This document shows, in pieces, positions 15,722-24,664 of a stretch of 64,000 nt of DNA. The position numbers were made by a program, and so were the translations under genes. Every line of letters starts with the position of its first letter. Position 1 is the first letter of the stretch. The notes beneath the pieces were generated by a model that was not told where the DNA came from, made no database searches, and was given only the letters and a program-made list of their open reading frames with translations. This DNA comes from UBA817 sp049889215 (GTDB lineage Bacteria > Margulisbacteria > Marinamargulisbacteria > UBA817): NCBI GenBank assembly GCA_049889215.1, contig JBMHDV010000023.1, forward strand, positions 124,001 to 188,000, in the 5' to 3' direction.

Positions 15722-17220
15722 TAGCGCTTTAAATCCGATACCACTTGGTTCATCTTAATGCGTGTTGTAAACACACTATCACCACTTAAAATCGCTGATC
15801 GTGCCAAAAAGCGACCATTTTCCCAGTTGGACAACCCCAGCTCTGGTGAGTTAAGTGCATACTGACCATCCACCCATCGGGTCATGCCGTTACCAACAAA
15901 AGGGGCATTCACTTGATTAAAAAAGCGCACCAGCTCCAACTGTGACTGGGTAATTAAACTGGCCACAAATTGCGGCGAATAGTCATTAAATAAACGAATT
16001 GCATCATCCAAATCATCCACAACTACCAACGTTACTTCGGGGGTCTTTTCCCATTCCCATTCTGTACCAAGCTGGGCTTTATCAATGCGCTCAAATTGAG
16101 CCTCATTCTTTACACCCGCAGCACGTTCAACCGGTACCATGGCCTTAAAATCTTCTTCAGAAAAATAAGACGTCGATGTGGATTCTACATGCACTTTATA
16201 TGGTTGCCCAAGCGCTTCTCCAGCACATCTAAGGGCATTTAAAACCACTGGCAATTGGGCTTCCACTTCGGACTTTAAAAGGCACAAAGTATTTAAGGTA
16301 TTGCAGACCTTTCGATCCAACGATCCTACGATTGCATCATGCAAGCGGTCCAAATCAGTGGATGCATTCGTCATCATCCATGCCCCACCCGTCCCATGCA
16401 AACTCACAGGAATGCCATATTGCTGAGCAATGCCACCCAACATGCGGACAGCTTCACCACTACCTCTAGCAACGGCTAGATTTAACCCGGGGTTTGAAAA
16501 CAAGGCCCAGGCAGTCGAACGTTCTGGGGATTCAATCAATCGAATCACATCTCTAGAAATTCCAACAGCATCCAACGCTGGGTACAAAGCATCATCTACA
16601 ATGGCCCGTGCGGTTGCCAAGGCATCGCGCCCAACTCGAAACACAACAGAATTCCCACTCTTTAATACACCCGTCGCATCGGCAATCACATTTGGGCGGC
16701 CCTCAAAAACAAAACCAACCACACCCAACGGGCTTTTAAGTAGATCAACCGACCAACCGTCGTGGGTTACGTCTTGAATCGCCGATACCCGTTGCACCTG
16801 TTGACGCTTAAAATCCAATAAACCAGCGACCATATTATTCCGGCATTTATCATCCGCAATTAAACGAGTAGTCGAACGACCTTTGGCCCTGGCTGCAGCA
16901 ACATCTTCGTCATTCACCGCTTGAATATTGGCCCAAATGGCATCGTCATTCAAGTTGCGTGAAAACGCATCATAAAAATCATTGATTGCATCGTCACTCA
17001 CCTGAGATAACGCGTAAAACCCATTGGTTGCTGCTTTAATATCTGCATCCACCAAATCAATGGACGCTTTAGGAATAATAATGGGCGCATCGAATCCACG
17101 CACAAAAACCAGTTGATCACCGGCTGAAAATTGGTGGGCCACGTCATCGGTCACGGTGTAGACTTTATTACCGTCATAAACCAATTGCATCCCAGGGGTT
17201 AATTGCTCGAGTGTTGTCAT
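15721..17220 (-). CDS. proA: glutamate-5-semialdehyde dehydrogenase (gamma-glutamyl phosphate reductase)
   Basis: Second step of proline synthesis: NADPH-dependent reduction of gamma-glutamyl phosphate to glutamate semialdehyde. The aldehyde-dehydrogenase fold is seen in SPLGVVGFVFEGRPNV, the nucleotide loop VARGSGEAVR, the catalytic cysteine in DRKVCNTLNTL and the C-terminal ELGLSNWENGRFLARS. At 499 residues it is about 80 longer than typical ProA (around 417). The extra is an N-terminal domain (residues 1-75, GMQLVYDGNKVYTV ... DQLVFVRGFDAPIII) with a small beta-barrel look. The ATG at 17220 is chosen because TGAGGTAAAA gives a good Shine-Dalgarno. ProB is not in the window. Confidence 0.9.
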   Translation of the reverse strand: MTTLEQLTPGMQLVYDGNKVYTVTDDVAHQFSAGDQLVFVRGFDAPIIIPKASIDLVDADIKAATNGFYALSQVSDDAINDFYDAFSRNLNDDAIWANIQAVNDEDVAAARAKGRSTTRLIADDKCRNNMVAGLLDFKRQQVQRVSAIQDVTHDGWSVDLLKSPLGVVGFVFEGRPNVIADATGVLKSGNSVVFRVGRDALATARAIVDDALYPALDAVGISRDVIRLIESPERSTAWALFSNPGLNLAVARGSGEAVRMLGGIAQQYGIPVSLHGTGGAWMMTNASTDLDRLHDAIVGSLDRKVCNTLNTLCLLKSEVEAQLPVVLNALRCAGEALGQPYKVHVESTSTSYFSEEDFKAMVPVERAAGVKNEAQFERIDKAQLGTEWEWEKTPEVTLVVVDDLDDAIRLFNDYSPQFVASLITQSQLELVRFFNQVNAPFVGNGMTRWVDGQYALNSPELGLSNWENGRFLARSAILSGDSVFTTRIKMNQVVSDLKR

Positions 17221-17288
17221 TTTTACCTCACATGGTGTCATTGCCATTAGTGTACCATATGGCAATCAAAAAAGAAGGGCTACTGGGG

Positions 17289-18170
17289 TTACGATAATTG
17301 CCCGTACGATGCCCCTTGATGTTTAAATAGGCTAAAAATATGCTGACCAACCGTCTGAAACACATCATCTTGAATAAGTTCAGGTACTTTAAATGATTGA
17401 ATCTGAACACTAGCAGGAACAGTAACCCCTGCCCAGCGCAATGCCGTGTATTCGTATAAGGTTAATGCATGGCCATCACCACAAGCATCAAACTGCAAAC
17501 CTTCTGGTTCAAAACCATATCGCTTGCAATAATCACGCAACACAGTATCGAGTGACTGCCCATCATTTGATTGAACAATGGTATTTCCATCAATGCCATA
17601 CAAAACCGACGGTGCAACATCTGCTTGAGGAATTTCTTTCACTTCCTGCCAAAACACCTGATCATTAAAACCGCCATGATGCTCTGCATCAGCTTCGGTA
17701 TTGCAATACACGATAGTGGTAATTCCAGAATCAATAGCCAAGCCACAACACATCGGACAAGGGTATGTGCTGGTAAATAAAGTCGCACCGTCCAAGTCCT
17801 GCCCTTTAGAATTAGAAATTGCCCGCCGCAGCGCGTTAACCTCACCATGATCGGTTGGATCTGAGTGCTTCACCACATGATTCGCACCATAGGACACTAA
17901 ATTGCCGTTCTTTACAATAACTGTGCCAAATGGACCACCACCATTCAACACTGACCAAAATGCCAACTGCATGGCTGACTTTATGGCAATATTATTCGTA
18001 ATTGTTATTTCACCCAATGACAGGGCCTGCATGGCAGCATCCACATCCGTTGCAGTTAAAAACCCTGCGGGAGGTTGCAATGTTGTTTCGATTATTTCTA
18101 ACGTTGACTTTGAATTCATGGACATTACTTTATGAAGACTCATATTTGCACATTGCACTGAATGGTTCAT
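17289..18170 (-). CDS. cytidine/guanine-deaminase-family protein with extended C-terminus
   Basis: A zinc-dependent nucleoside/nucleobase deaminase. The zinc site is clear: the H-A/G-E motif in TDHGEVNALRRA and PCPMCCGLA (P-C-x2-C). Guanine-deaminase-like or tRNA-adenosine-type substrates are possible. At 293 residues it is nearly twice the usual 150-160. The extra is an N-terminal ~50 residues and a C-terminal ~130 residues with a TVLRDYCKRYGFEPEG segment that I do not recognise. The start is uncertain (18170 ATG, or later ATGs). It follows cysN by 9 bases on the same strand, so it may be the last gene of the sulfur operon, although its chemistry is not obviously related. Confidence 0.75.
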   Translation of the reverse strand: MNHSVQCANMSLHKVMSMNSKSTLEIIETTLQPPAGFLTATDVDAAMQALSLGEITITNNIAIKSAMQLAFWSVLNGGGPFGTVIVKNGNLVSYGANHVVKHSDPTDHGEVNALRRAISNSKGQDLDGATLFTSTYPCPMCCGLAIDSGITTIVYCNTEADAEHHGGFNDQVFWQEVKEIPQADVAPSVLYGIDGNTIVQSNDGQSLDTVLRDYCKRYGFEPEGLQFDACGDGHALTLYEYTALRWAGVTVPASVQIQSFKVPELIQDDVFQTVGQHIFSLFKHQGASYGQLS

Positions 18171-18179
18171 CAAACCAAC

Positions 18180-19976
18180 TCACAACTGAATGCGTTGTAA
18201 AATGGCTGGCACCGTAGCATCGGACCATGTCATATCAGACACTGGTGACGATTGTTCCAAATCAACAATAACAACATCAAAAGGTGCACTAATGGTTTTA
18301 AGCTGCTGCGCTTCAAGCGCTGTTAATCCACGCACTGCTGTAATAAAAACCATTCCAGCATCCATAAATGCATAGCCGATATCCAATAATTGACGAAACA
18401 TATCCTGACGCAATTCCGAAATTGACGCCGAATCAGCATCCGCCAAGCGTAAGAATTGAAAGCCATATCGATAGGCCTGTATGTCCTGATCCACCAATTG
18501 CTTTTCAATAGCCGTCCCAACATCATAATACTGATCTCGAGCAACATGCCCCGTCAACACCACCAACATGGGTTTATGATTATTTTTATGCGAACGGTCC
18601 AAATGACTGACTTGACCAGCATTCCAATACTTATTGCGCTCTAAAACATGACGTTCAGCCCAACTTTCTTGACCCATATTCTGTTTGATTAATCCCATCC
18701 CAACGGTATTGTTGGTTTGACGATCAATCACAATAAAACTACCCAAATGTGGATTTTGCGTATAGGGTTCATAGGCAATATCCTGGTCAAATTCACATAC
18801 GCATTCACCAATTTCATTGAGTGATAATGTTGGCGCGTCGCATTTTTCAAGGGTATTAATATTGAGCAAATGGTTTGGGGCTTCGATGGTCCCAGACAGT
18901 AACTTTGCTCGGGTTTTAATCCAATAAGGTTTTCCTGGTACAAGCGCATCCTCATTCATCCATAACATCGTACTTAAAAATCGATTGCCAATGGCTGTTT
19001 TAGTATCTTTAGCGACCAATACATCACCACGAGAAATATCGATCTCGTCATTAAGTGTAAGGGTAATGGACTGCCCACGCTGCGCTTCAGTTAACTCATT
19101 TTCAAACGTAACAATCGACTTTACAGTACTCGTTACTTTGGCAGGTAAAACCTCAACTGTATCCCCAATGGCAATTTTACCAGTGGTGATTTGACCAGCA
19201 AACCCACGAAAATCCAAGTTGGGACGGTTCACCCACTGAACTGGCATTGAAAATGGCTCTGTTTCATTCACACTACTTAATGGCACTGTTTCCAAGAATT
19301 CAATTAAACTTGGGCCAGTGTACCACCCCATCGTTTGACTGGGTTCGGTTATATTGTCACCTTTTAAGGCTGATACCGGTATGGCCGTAAATTCTTTAAT
19401 GCCAATGTCAGCAGCAAATGACTGATAATCGGCTAATATTTTTTCGTATTCATGTTGAGAATAGTCAACCAAATCCATTTTATTGATGGCCAATACAATT
19501 TTATCCACACCCAATAAATGAACAATGGTTGAATGACGTCGGGTTTGCGTCATAATCCCATGCCGTGCATCAACCATTAAAATGGCGAGTTCAGCGGTTG
19601 ATGCACCCGTGGCCATATTACGCGTGTATTGTTCGTGACCAGGGGTATCCGCCACAATAAACTTCCGTTTATCGGTCGAAAAAAAGCGGTACGCTACATC
19701 AATGGTAATGCCTTGCTCTCGTTCGGAAGCAAGCCCATCCACCAATAAAGCAAAATCAATATCTTCGCCTTGGGTGCCCACTTTCTTTGAATCTTTTTCA
19801 AGAGCAGCCAACTGATCTTCATAGATCAGTTTAGACTCATACAATAAACGTCCAATCAATGTTGACTTACCATCATCCACCGATCCACACGTAATAAAAC
19901 GCAATAAACTTTTATGCTCTTGAGCCTTTAGATACCCTAAAATATCAGATTCAATTAAACTGGATTGATGTGACAT
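18180..19976 (-). CDS. cysN: sulfate adenylyltransferase subunit 1 (CysN) with degenerate APS-kinase-like C-terminus
   Basis: GTPase subunit that drives APS formation from ATP and sulfate together with CysD. GTPase motifs are present: P-loop GSVDDGKSTLIGR, switch DTPGHEQYTRN and NKMDLVDYS. EF-Tu-like barrels follow. The last ~155 residues align with APS kinase in overall pattern: LVVLTGHVARDQYYD occupies the P-loop position, and DIGYAFMDAGMVFITAVRG the central strand. However, the G-x4-GKS/T sequence is lost, so kinase activity is unlikely. This fits with a CysH of the APS-reductase type, which needs no PAPS. Its start overlaps the cysD stop (TAATG). Confidence 0.95.
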   Translation of the reverse strand: MSHQSSLIESDILGYLKAQEHKSLLRFITCGSVDDGKSTLIGRLLYESKLIYEDQLAALEKDSKKVGTQGEDIDFALLVDGLASEREQGITIDVAYRFFSTDKRKFIVADTPGHEQYTRNMATGASTAELAILMVDARHGIMTQTRRHSTIVHLLGVDKIVLAINKMDLVDYSQHEYEKILADYQSFAADIGIKEFTAIPVSALKGDNITEPSQTMGWYTGPSLIEFLETVPLSSVNETEPFSMPVQWVNRPNLDFRGFAGQITTGKIAIGDTVEVLPAKVTSTVKSIVTFENELTEAQRGQSITLTLNDEIDISRGDVLVAKDTKTAIGNRFLSTMLWMNEDALVPGKPYWIKTRAKLLSGTIEAPNHLLNINTLEKCDAPTLSLNEIGECVCEFDQDIAYEPYTQNPHLGSFIVIDRQTNNTVGMGLIKQNMGQESWAERHVLERNKYWNAGQVSHLDRSHKNNHKPMLVVLTGHVARDQYYDVGTAIEKQLVDQDIQAYRYGFQFLRLADADSASISELRQDMFRQLLDIGYAFMDAGMVFITAVRGLTALEAQQLKTISAPFDVVIVDLEQSSPVSDMTWSDATVPAILQRIQL

Positions 19977-20884
19977 TAGAAGTAGCCCTCCTGCTTTTTA
20001 ATCTCCATAGACGCACCACTGTCTTGGTCAATTAAACGACCCTGGCGCTCGGATGTTTTGGTTAATAACATTTCTTGAATAATGTCGGGCAATGTCGCCG
20101 CACTGGACTCAATGGCACCGGTTAATGGATAACAACCCAAGGTACGAAATCGAACCAATTTTTGTTGAATAGATTCGCCTGGCTGCAACTCCATGCGATC
20201 ATCATCCACCATAATCAACATACCATCACGATCAACAACCGGTCGCTCTTGGGCATAATACAATGGAACGATTGGAATATTTTCTAAATAAATATACTGC
20301 CAAATATCGAGCTCCGTCCAATTGGATAATGGAAAGACTCGAATGGATTCACCCGGCTTCTTTTTGGTGTTATACAGTGACCAAAGTTCGGGTCGCTGAT
20401 TTTTAGGGTCCCAGCGATGTTGAGCAGACCGAAACGAAAAAATCCGTTCTTTCGCACGTGACTTTTCTTCATCCCGCCTAGCCCCACCAAACGCAGCATC
20501 AAACTGATGCTTATCTAGCGCTTGTTTTAAGGCTTGAGTCTTCATAATATCGGTATGAACAGCAGACCCATGACTAAACGGCCCGACATTCTGTTTTACA
20601 CCATCTTGATTGGTATGAACAATCAAATCCAAATCATATTCTTTTGCTAAATTATCACGAAACTCAATCATTTCACGAAACTTCCAAGTGGTATCCACAT
20701 GCATCACAGGAAACGGAATTTTAGCTGGATAAAACGCTTTTCGTGCTAAATGCAATAACACCGATGAATCTTTACCAATCGAATAAAGCATGACAGGGTG
20801 TTCGGTTTCAGCAACAACTTCACGCATCACGTGAATACTATCGGCTTCCAATTGCTGCAAATGGGTTAATGTTTGTTGATTCAT
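19976..20884 (-). CDS. cysD: sulfate adenylyltransferase subunit 2
   Basis: Catalytic ATP-pyrophosphatase subunit of ATP sulfurylase, making adenosine 5'-phosphosulfate. The 302-residue length is typical of CysD. The PP-loop SIGKDSSVLLHLARK, FGGARRDEEKSRAKER and FPLSNWTELDIWQYI are hallmark segments, and the end QEGYF is usual. It overlaps the cysH stop by 4 bases (ATGA type) and the cysN start, as expected for a stoichiometric complex. Confidence 0.97.
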   Translation of the reverse strand: MNQQTLTHLQQLEADSIHVMREVVAETEHPVMLYSIGKDSSVLLHLARKAFYPAKIPFPVMHVDTTWKFREMIEFRDNLAKEYDLDLIVHTNQDGVKQNVGPFSHGSAVHTDIMKTQALKQALDKHQFDAAFGGARRDEEKSRAKERIFSFRSAQHRWDPKNQRPELWSLYNTKKKPGESIRVFPLSNWTELDIWQYIYLENIPIVPLYYAQERPVVDRDGMLIMVDDDRMELQPGESIQQKLVRFRTLGCYPLTGAIESSAATLPDIIQEMLLTKTSERQGRLIDQDSGASMEIKKQEGYF

Positions 20885-21603
20885 TGTGGGCGATCCTCCA
20901 AATTAACGTGCAAACCACACTCTTTTTTAACTGATTCTTCCCACCACCAACGGCCGGATCGATCATCTTCACCCTCGGCAACAGCACGCGTGCACGGTGC
21001 ACAACCAATGCTTGGAAAACCTTGATCATGCAGTGCATTGTATGGCACATCATGACGCTTAATATAGTCCCAAACATCAGACTTTGACCAAGCAACCAAG
21101 GGATTCACCTTAAGCATATTATTCCCTTCATCCCATTCAAAAATAGGAGTGGTTGCACGATCAATCGATTGCGCACGACGAATGCCTGTAATCCAAGCAT
21201 TGTACCCCGACAATGCACGGCCTAGTGGCTCTACCTTACGAATAAAGCAACATGCTTTACGGTTTTCAAGACTGTTATAAAAGTGATTGGGACCGTGCTC
21301 AGCCACCATGGGCTCAACATCCTCATGTTTTGGAAAAAATACACGGTAATTAAATGCATACTGACGTTTTGTTTTAGCAATCACATCATAGGTTTCCTGA
21401 TGCAAGCGACCTGTATCCAAGACAAATACATCCGGTTTATTGGTATTATTGGAAATCATATGCGTTAACACTTGATCTTCTGCACCTAAACTGGACGCTA
21501 AAGTTAGTCCTGAACCAAATTTTTGAACAGCAAATTCGATAATGGATTCAGCGCTCGCATTTTTATATTCTTTGTTTAGTTCATCGATTGCAACTTGCTT
21601 CAT
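20881..21603 (-). CDS. cysH: phosphoadenylyl/adenylyl-sulfate reductase, Fe-S (APS reductase) type
   Basis: Reduces APS (or PAPS) to sulfite using thioredoxin or glutaredoxin. The 240-residue PP-loop-family protein shows SLGAEDQVLTHM and ITGIRRAQS. The paired cysteines RKACCFIRK and the second pair IGCAPCTRAV form the four-Cys [4Fe-4S] site characteristic of APS reductases; PAPS-specific enzymes lack it. The catalytic C-terminal cysteine is in KKECGLHVN. This agrees with the loss of the APS-kinase P-loop in CysN. It overlaps neighbours by 4 bases on both sides. Confidence 0.95.
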   Translation of the reverse strand: MKQVAIDELNKEYKNASAESIIEFAVQKFGSGLTLASSLGAEDQVLTHMISNNTNKPDVFVLDTGRLHQETYDVIAKTKRQYAFNYRVFFPKHEDVEPMVAEHGPNHFYNSLENRKACCFIRKVEPLGRALSGYNAWITGIRRAQSIDRATTPIFEWDEGNNMLKVNPLVAWSKSDVWDYIKRHDVPYNALHDQGFPSIGCAPCTRAVAEGEDDRSGRWWWEESVKKECGLHVNLEDRPQ

Positions 21604-21824
21604 ATCTGATAGTCTCCTGTGGGTTTTACCATGCCAAACTTAATCTTCATCCACACCCGTTCATGCACATATTGCAAGGCAATTTTAGCAACAACTTCAA
21701 GAACACCTATTTTAAGTGCTGTATCAATGCTACCAGTAATCAACAGTGAAATCACCATTGTGGTAACCGTTGCCGTAAAGCGCCACGAAATAACGCGCAA
21801 TAAACTTCGCCGTTTGGATTCCAT
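21600..21824 (-). CDS. DUF2061 small membrane protein
   Basis: A 74-residue protein beginning ESKRRSLLRVISWRFTATV, followed by a membrane helix and a second one ending near YVHERVWMKIKFG. This matches the DUF2061 family pattern (R-S-x3-x-S-W-R at the start, H-E-R-x-W near the end). Members recur beside sulfate-assimilation genes in many bacteria. No biochemical role is established to my knowledge; a part in sulfate or sulfide handling at the membrane is inference. It overlaps the cysH start by 4 bases. Confidence 0.85.
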   Translation of the reverse strand: MESKRRSLLRVISWRFTATVTTMVISLLITGSIDTALKIGVLEVVAKIALQYVHERVWMKIKFGMVKPTGDYQI

Positions 21825-21836
21825 AATTAACTAGAT

Positions 21837-24179
21837 CTAGGCTTTCTGAATTAACACTTCCCAGTGTGACTCAACTTGAGTTTTAGCTAAGACCTTATGA
21901 CCTTCTAGCTCAACAGAATTTGGCACATTTTGAATCGGTGCACCATCATCAAGCAATACGGTTAAACGATCGCCACTGGCCATTGTTTCCAAAACCAATT
22001 TGGTTTTCACAAAGTTCATTGGGCACGCAACGCCACGAAAATCTTTTTCAAGACCAGCATCTTTTTTAGTGTCTTCTTCAACAATAACGTCACCGGTTGG
22101 TGTTTTAAATCGTAACGAATCATCCATATTGTCATACAATGCATTCACAGCATCAGCTAGTTCAAGAACCAACACTTGATGATTAAGAATTTCAGCCGAA
22201 TTATTGGCCAATGCCAATGCCATTAATGGCTTAAACTTTTCGTCAACTAATCCAGTTGTAATGAAGTGCTTTTCAAAATATTGATACGCCATGTCATCTG
22301 TTTTTGCATCCAAGCCACGCGTTACTAAAAGCATACGAGATGAATGAAACAAGATTTTAGACGTTAAATCAGCTTGATCTGCACCATCTTCACCCAACGC
22401 TTTTTTAAATTTCTTGATCATTTTTTTATCTAAATCAAGCATGTCAAATAGACCTGCAGAGCACTCAGCTGTACCAATTTCGTCCAAACTCAATCGATTT
22501 TTAGCACCAAAGTCAGTGTAAAAGGAATCATCTTCCTCTAATGTTGGAACATCTTTGTACTTGCCACAAAGGGTTTTAATTAACTCTATCCCCTCACCGC
22601 TTAAGAATGATTGGTAATCCGTATACTTCTTTGATTTTTTAGCATCAATGTAAACACCCAAAAAGTCATTTACAAAATTTGGAATATAATGGGCAGCCAC
22701 TTCACCATGTCGTTCAGCATACTTGGTTTTACCTGCACCTGTTTGAGCACCGGCCAAAACGTTGTAAGACGGGTACATATTACCATCGTTTCGTCCAACC
22801 TTACCAAAAAAGCCAAGATCAGCAATGTGGTGCATACCACAGGTATTTGGACAACCAGACATATTTAAACGAAACTCTGGAATGGCATCCAAATCAAGAT
22901 CTGTGGTTGATAACTGATCACGAATTGCAGTAGATAACCCGCGTGGCAAACAAATACCCAACTTGCATGTTTGAGCACCAGTACAGTTAATCATGTTCCC
23001 AATAAATGGTGCATGGTCAACCAAGGTTTGCTTTAAGCGTGTAATCACTAAATATGCATTTCCTAAGAATGCTTCTGGAATATTACGTAACCGAATGTTT
23101 TGAGCACGGTCACAACGGATGCAGTTGTCACCAAAATGCATTAAAAATTCAGTTAGTGTTTTTCCATCTTCACGAATTAAATCACCCAATTGCAACGGCA
23201 ACTTAATTGAGTAAAGCCCCTCTTGAATTTGCGGTGCAGCATAACGCTGCTTCCATTTTTCAAACGCATCTGTATCCACTGTCTCAGGAACTAGATCAAT
23301 AGAATCAACCGCCTTATTTTCCATATCGGGTAACTCTAAGTTTAACGATGCATCATCTTTAATTTTGTCATACTCTTCGTTAAATAAACGTAAAAACTCA
23401 TCACGATCCAATTTTTTCCACAAAAACTTAATTCGAGATGAATACTTACTACGACGGTTTCCGTTTTTATCGAACATGATCTTTAATGCACGCGTGACAT
23501 GATACACCTGCGTATCTGGAATAAAATCAAGCAACTGATGCCCAACCATTGGCTTGGCGCCCATTCCACCAGCAGTATACACTTCAAAGCCTTTTTGACC
23601 ATCTTTAATTTTGGCAACAAAACCTAAGCAAGTCGCTTGAGTAAACGCGGTATCTTCTGCGTTGGTCGAAAAATTGATCTTAAACTTACGAGGCAAATTC
23701 CAAGAATCATCTTCGTTAATCATTCGTGTGGTTAATGCAACCGCATACGGATCCACATCAAATTCATCACCAGGGCTAATTCCTGAGTCTGGTGGCGTTA
23801 ATATATTACGAATGGTGTTTCCACCACCACCTTTAGTACTTAAACCGACTTCCAGAAGGCCACGAATGGTTGGCATAACACCATCAATTCGCACATCATG
23901 AACCTGGATTTCTTGACGCGTGGTAAAATGAACCTCGCCAGACCCATACTGTTCAGCGATTTCAGATGCTTTCTTTAACTGAGTGGGTGTAATACCACCA
24001 GCCGCACAACGAATTCTAATCATATACGTATCAGGCTGACGTTGTTCATAAACACCGTGGGCAACTCGAAATGCTTTAAATTTAATTGGGTCCAATGCGC
24101 CTGACTTAAAATCAGCGATATCCTTTTCGAATACCTCATGTTCTTTGTCTAATGTTGGTGATGATTCATAGAATTTCAT
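21837..24179 (-). CDS. sulfite reductase hemoprotein fused to TusA-like domain
   Basis: Reduces sulfite to sulfide with six electrons, probably from ferredoxin, as no flavoprotein CysJ is present. The 780-residue protein holds two ferredoxin-like/hemoprotein half repeats. The siroheme/[4Fe-4S] cysteines are at 399 and 405 (CTGAQTC) and at 443 and 447 (CPNTC). A linker of about 130 residues leads to a C-terminal TusA/SirA-type sulfur-relay domain with its active cysteine at 719 (GVACPMNF). TusA proteins carry persulfide sulfur; a fusion could pass reduced sulfur straight to an acceptor. It could in principle act on nitrite, but the sulfate-assimilation context argues for sulfite. Confidence 0.93.
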   Translation of the reverse strand: MKFYESSPTLDKEHEVFEKDIADFKSGALDPIKFKAFRVAHGVYEQRQPDTYMIRIRCAAGGITPTQLKKASEIAEQYGSGEVHFTTRQEIQVHDVRIDGVMPTIRGLLEVGLSTKGGGGNTIRNILTPPDSGISPGDEFDVDPYAVALTTRMINEDDSWNLPRKFKINFSTNAEDTAFTQATCLGFVAKIKDGQKGFEVYTAGGMGAKPMVGHQLLDFIPDTQVYHVTRALKIMFDKNGNRRSKYSSRIKFLWKKLDRDEFLRLFNEEYDKIKDDASLNLELPDMENKAVDSIDLVPETVDTDAFEKWKQRYAAPQIQEGLYSIKLPLQLGDLIREDGKTLTEFLMHFGDNCIRCDRAQNIRLRNIPEAFLGNAYLVITRLKQTLVDHAPFIGNMINCTGAQTCKLGICLPRGLSTAIRDQLSTTDLDLDAIPEFRLNMSGCPNTCGMHHIADLGFFGKVGRNDGNMYPSYNVLAGAQTGAGKTKYAERHGEVAAHYIPNFVNDFLGVYIDAKKSKKYTDYQSFLSGEGIELIKTLCGKYKDVPTLEEDDSFYTDFGAKNRLSLDEIGTAECSAGLFDMLDLDKKMIKKFKKALGEDGADQADLTSKILFHSSRMLLVTRGLDAKTDDMAYQYFEKHFITTGLVDEKFKPLMALALANNSAEILNHQVLVLELADAVNALYDNMDDSLRFKTPTGDVIVEEDTKKDAGLEKDFRGVACPMNFVKTKLVLETMASGDRLTVLLDDGAPIQNVPNSVELEGHKVLAKTQVESHWEVLIQKA

Positions 24180-24184
24180 GGTTA

Positions 24185-24664
24185 TTAATTCCCTTCTCCT
24201 TTACTTATTAAGTCCCCTATTTTATCAAGTGTCTGATTATTCTCGACACCCAAACTTGCTTTTTCATCAATTAATTCATTTTCTTTGGCGATTTTAGATT
24301 CACCCGATTTTTGTGATAGCTGATTATCCCATTTAGCCCGCTTGAGATCAACACTAGCTGCTGAAATGGCATTTTTTTGTTGACGGTCACGTTGTTTTAA
24401 TTCAGCCATCTTCTTTTTACCAGCTGATGAAATACCAAAAAATTCAAGGATGGATGAAAATGCACCTGTACCAGCAGCTGCAGAAACTGAATCCGTCGAT
24501 CCTTTTTTACCTTTTGCTTTATCAATTATTTTTGCGGTAACATCATCAGCATTAAATGTGTCTTTGTTTTTTTTGTCCTCTTTAATTTGATCTTGTTCTG
24601 CAAAATCATAAAAGTCATTTTGATAACCTCCAGATTGTACAGAATTCACATTATTAACACTCAT
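24185..24664 (-). CDS. unknown gene inside the sulfur operon
   Basis: A 159-residue polar protein rich in Lys, Ala, Asp and Ser, with a helical or coiled-coil middle (KKKMAELKQRDRQQKNAIS) and no cysteine, signal peptide or known motif. The start is the ATG at 24664, with a strong Shine-Dalgarno AGGAGG 7 bases upstream, overlapping the end of the JAMM gene. It ends 5 bases before the sulfite reductase start, so it is a true operon member although nothing in it suggests sulfur chemistry. A short hydrophobic patch (GAFSSILEFFGISSAG) is its only ordered-looking segment. Confidence 0.72.
   Translation of the reverse strand: MSVNNVNSVQSGGYQNDFYDFAEQDQIKEDKKNKDTFNADDVTAKIIDKAKGKKGSTDSVSAAAGTGAFSSILEFFGISSAGKKKMAELKQRDRQQKNAISAASVDLKRAKWDNQLSQKSGESKIAKENELIDEKASLGVENNQTLDKIGDLISKGEGN

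Noticed and set aside
18180..19976. Bifunctional CysNC (sulfurylase plus active APS kinase)
   Set aside because: The kinase-like domain lacks the P-loop GKS/T, so an active kinase is not supported.
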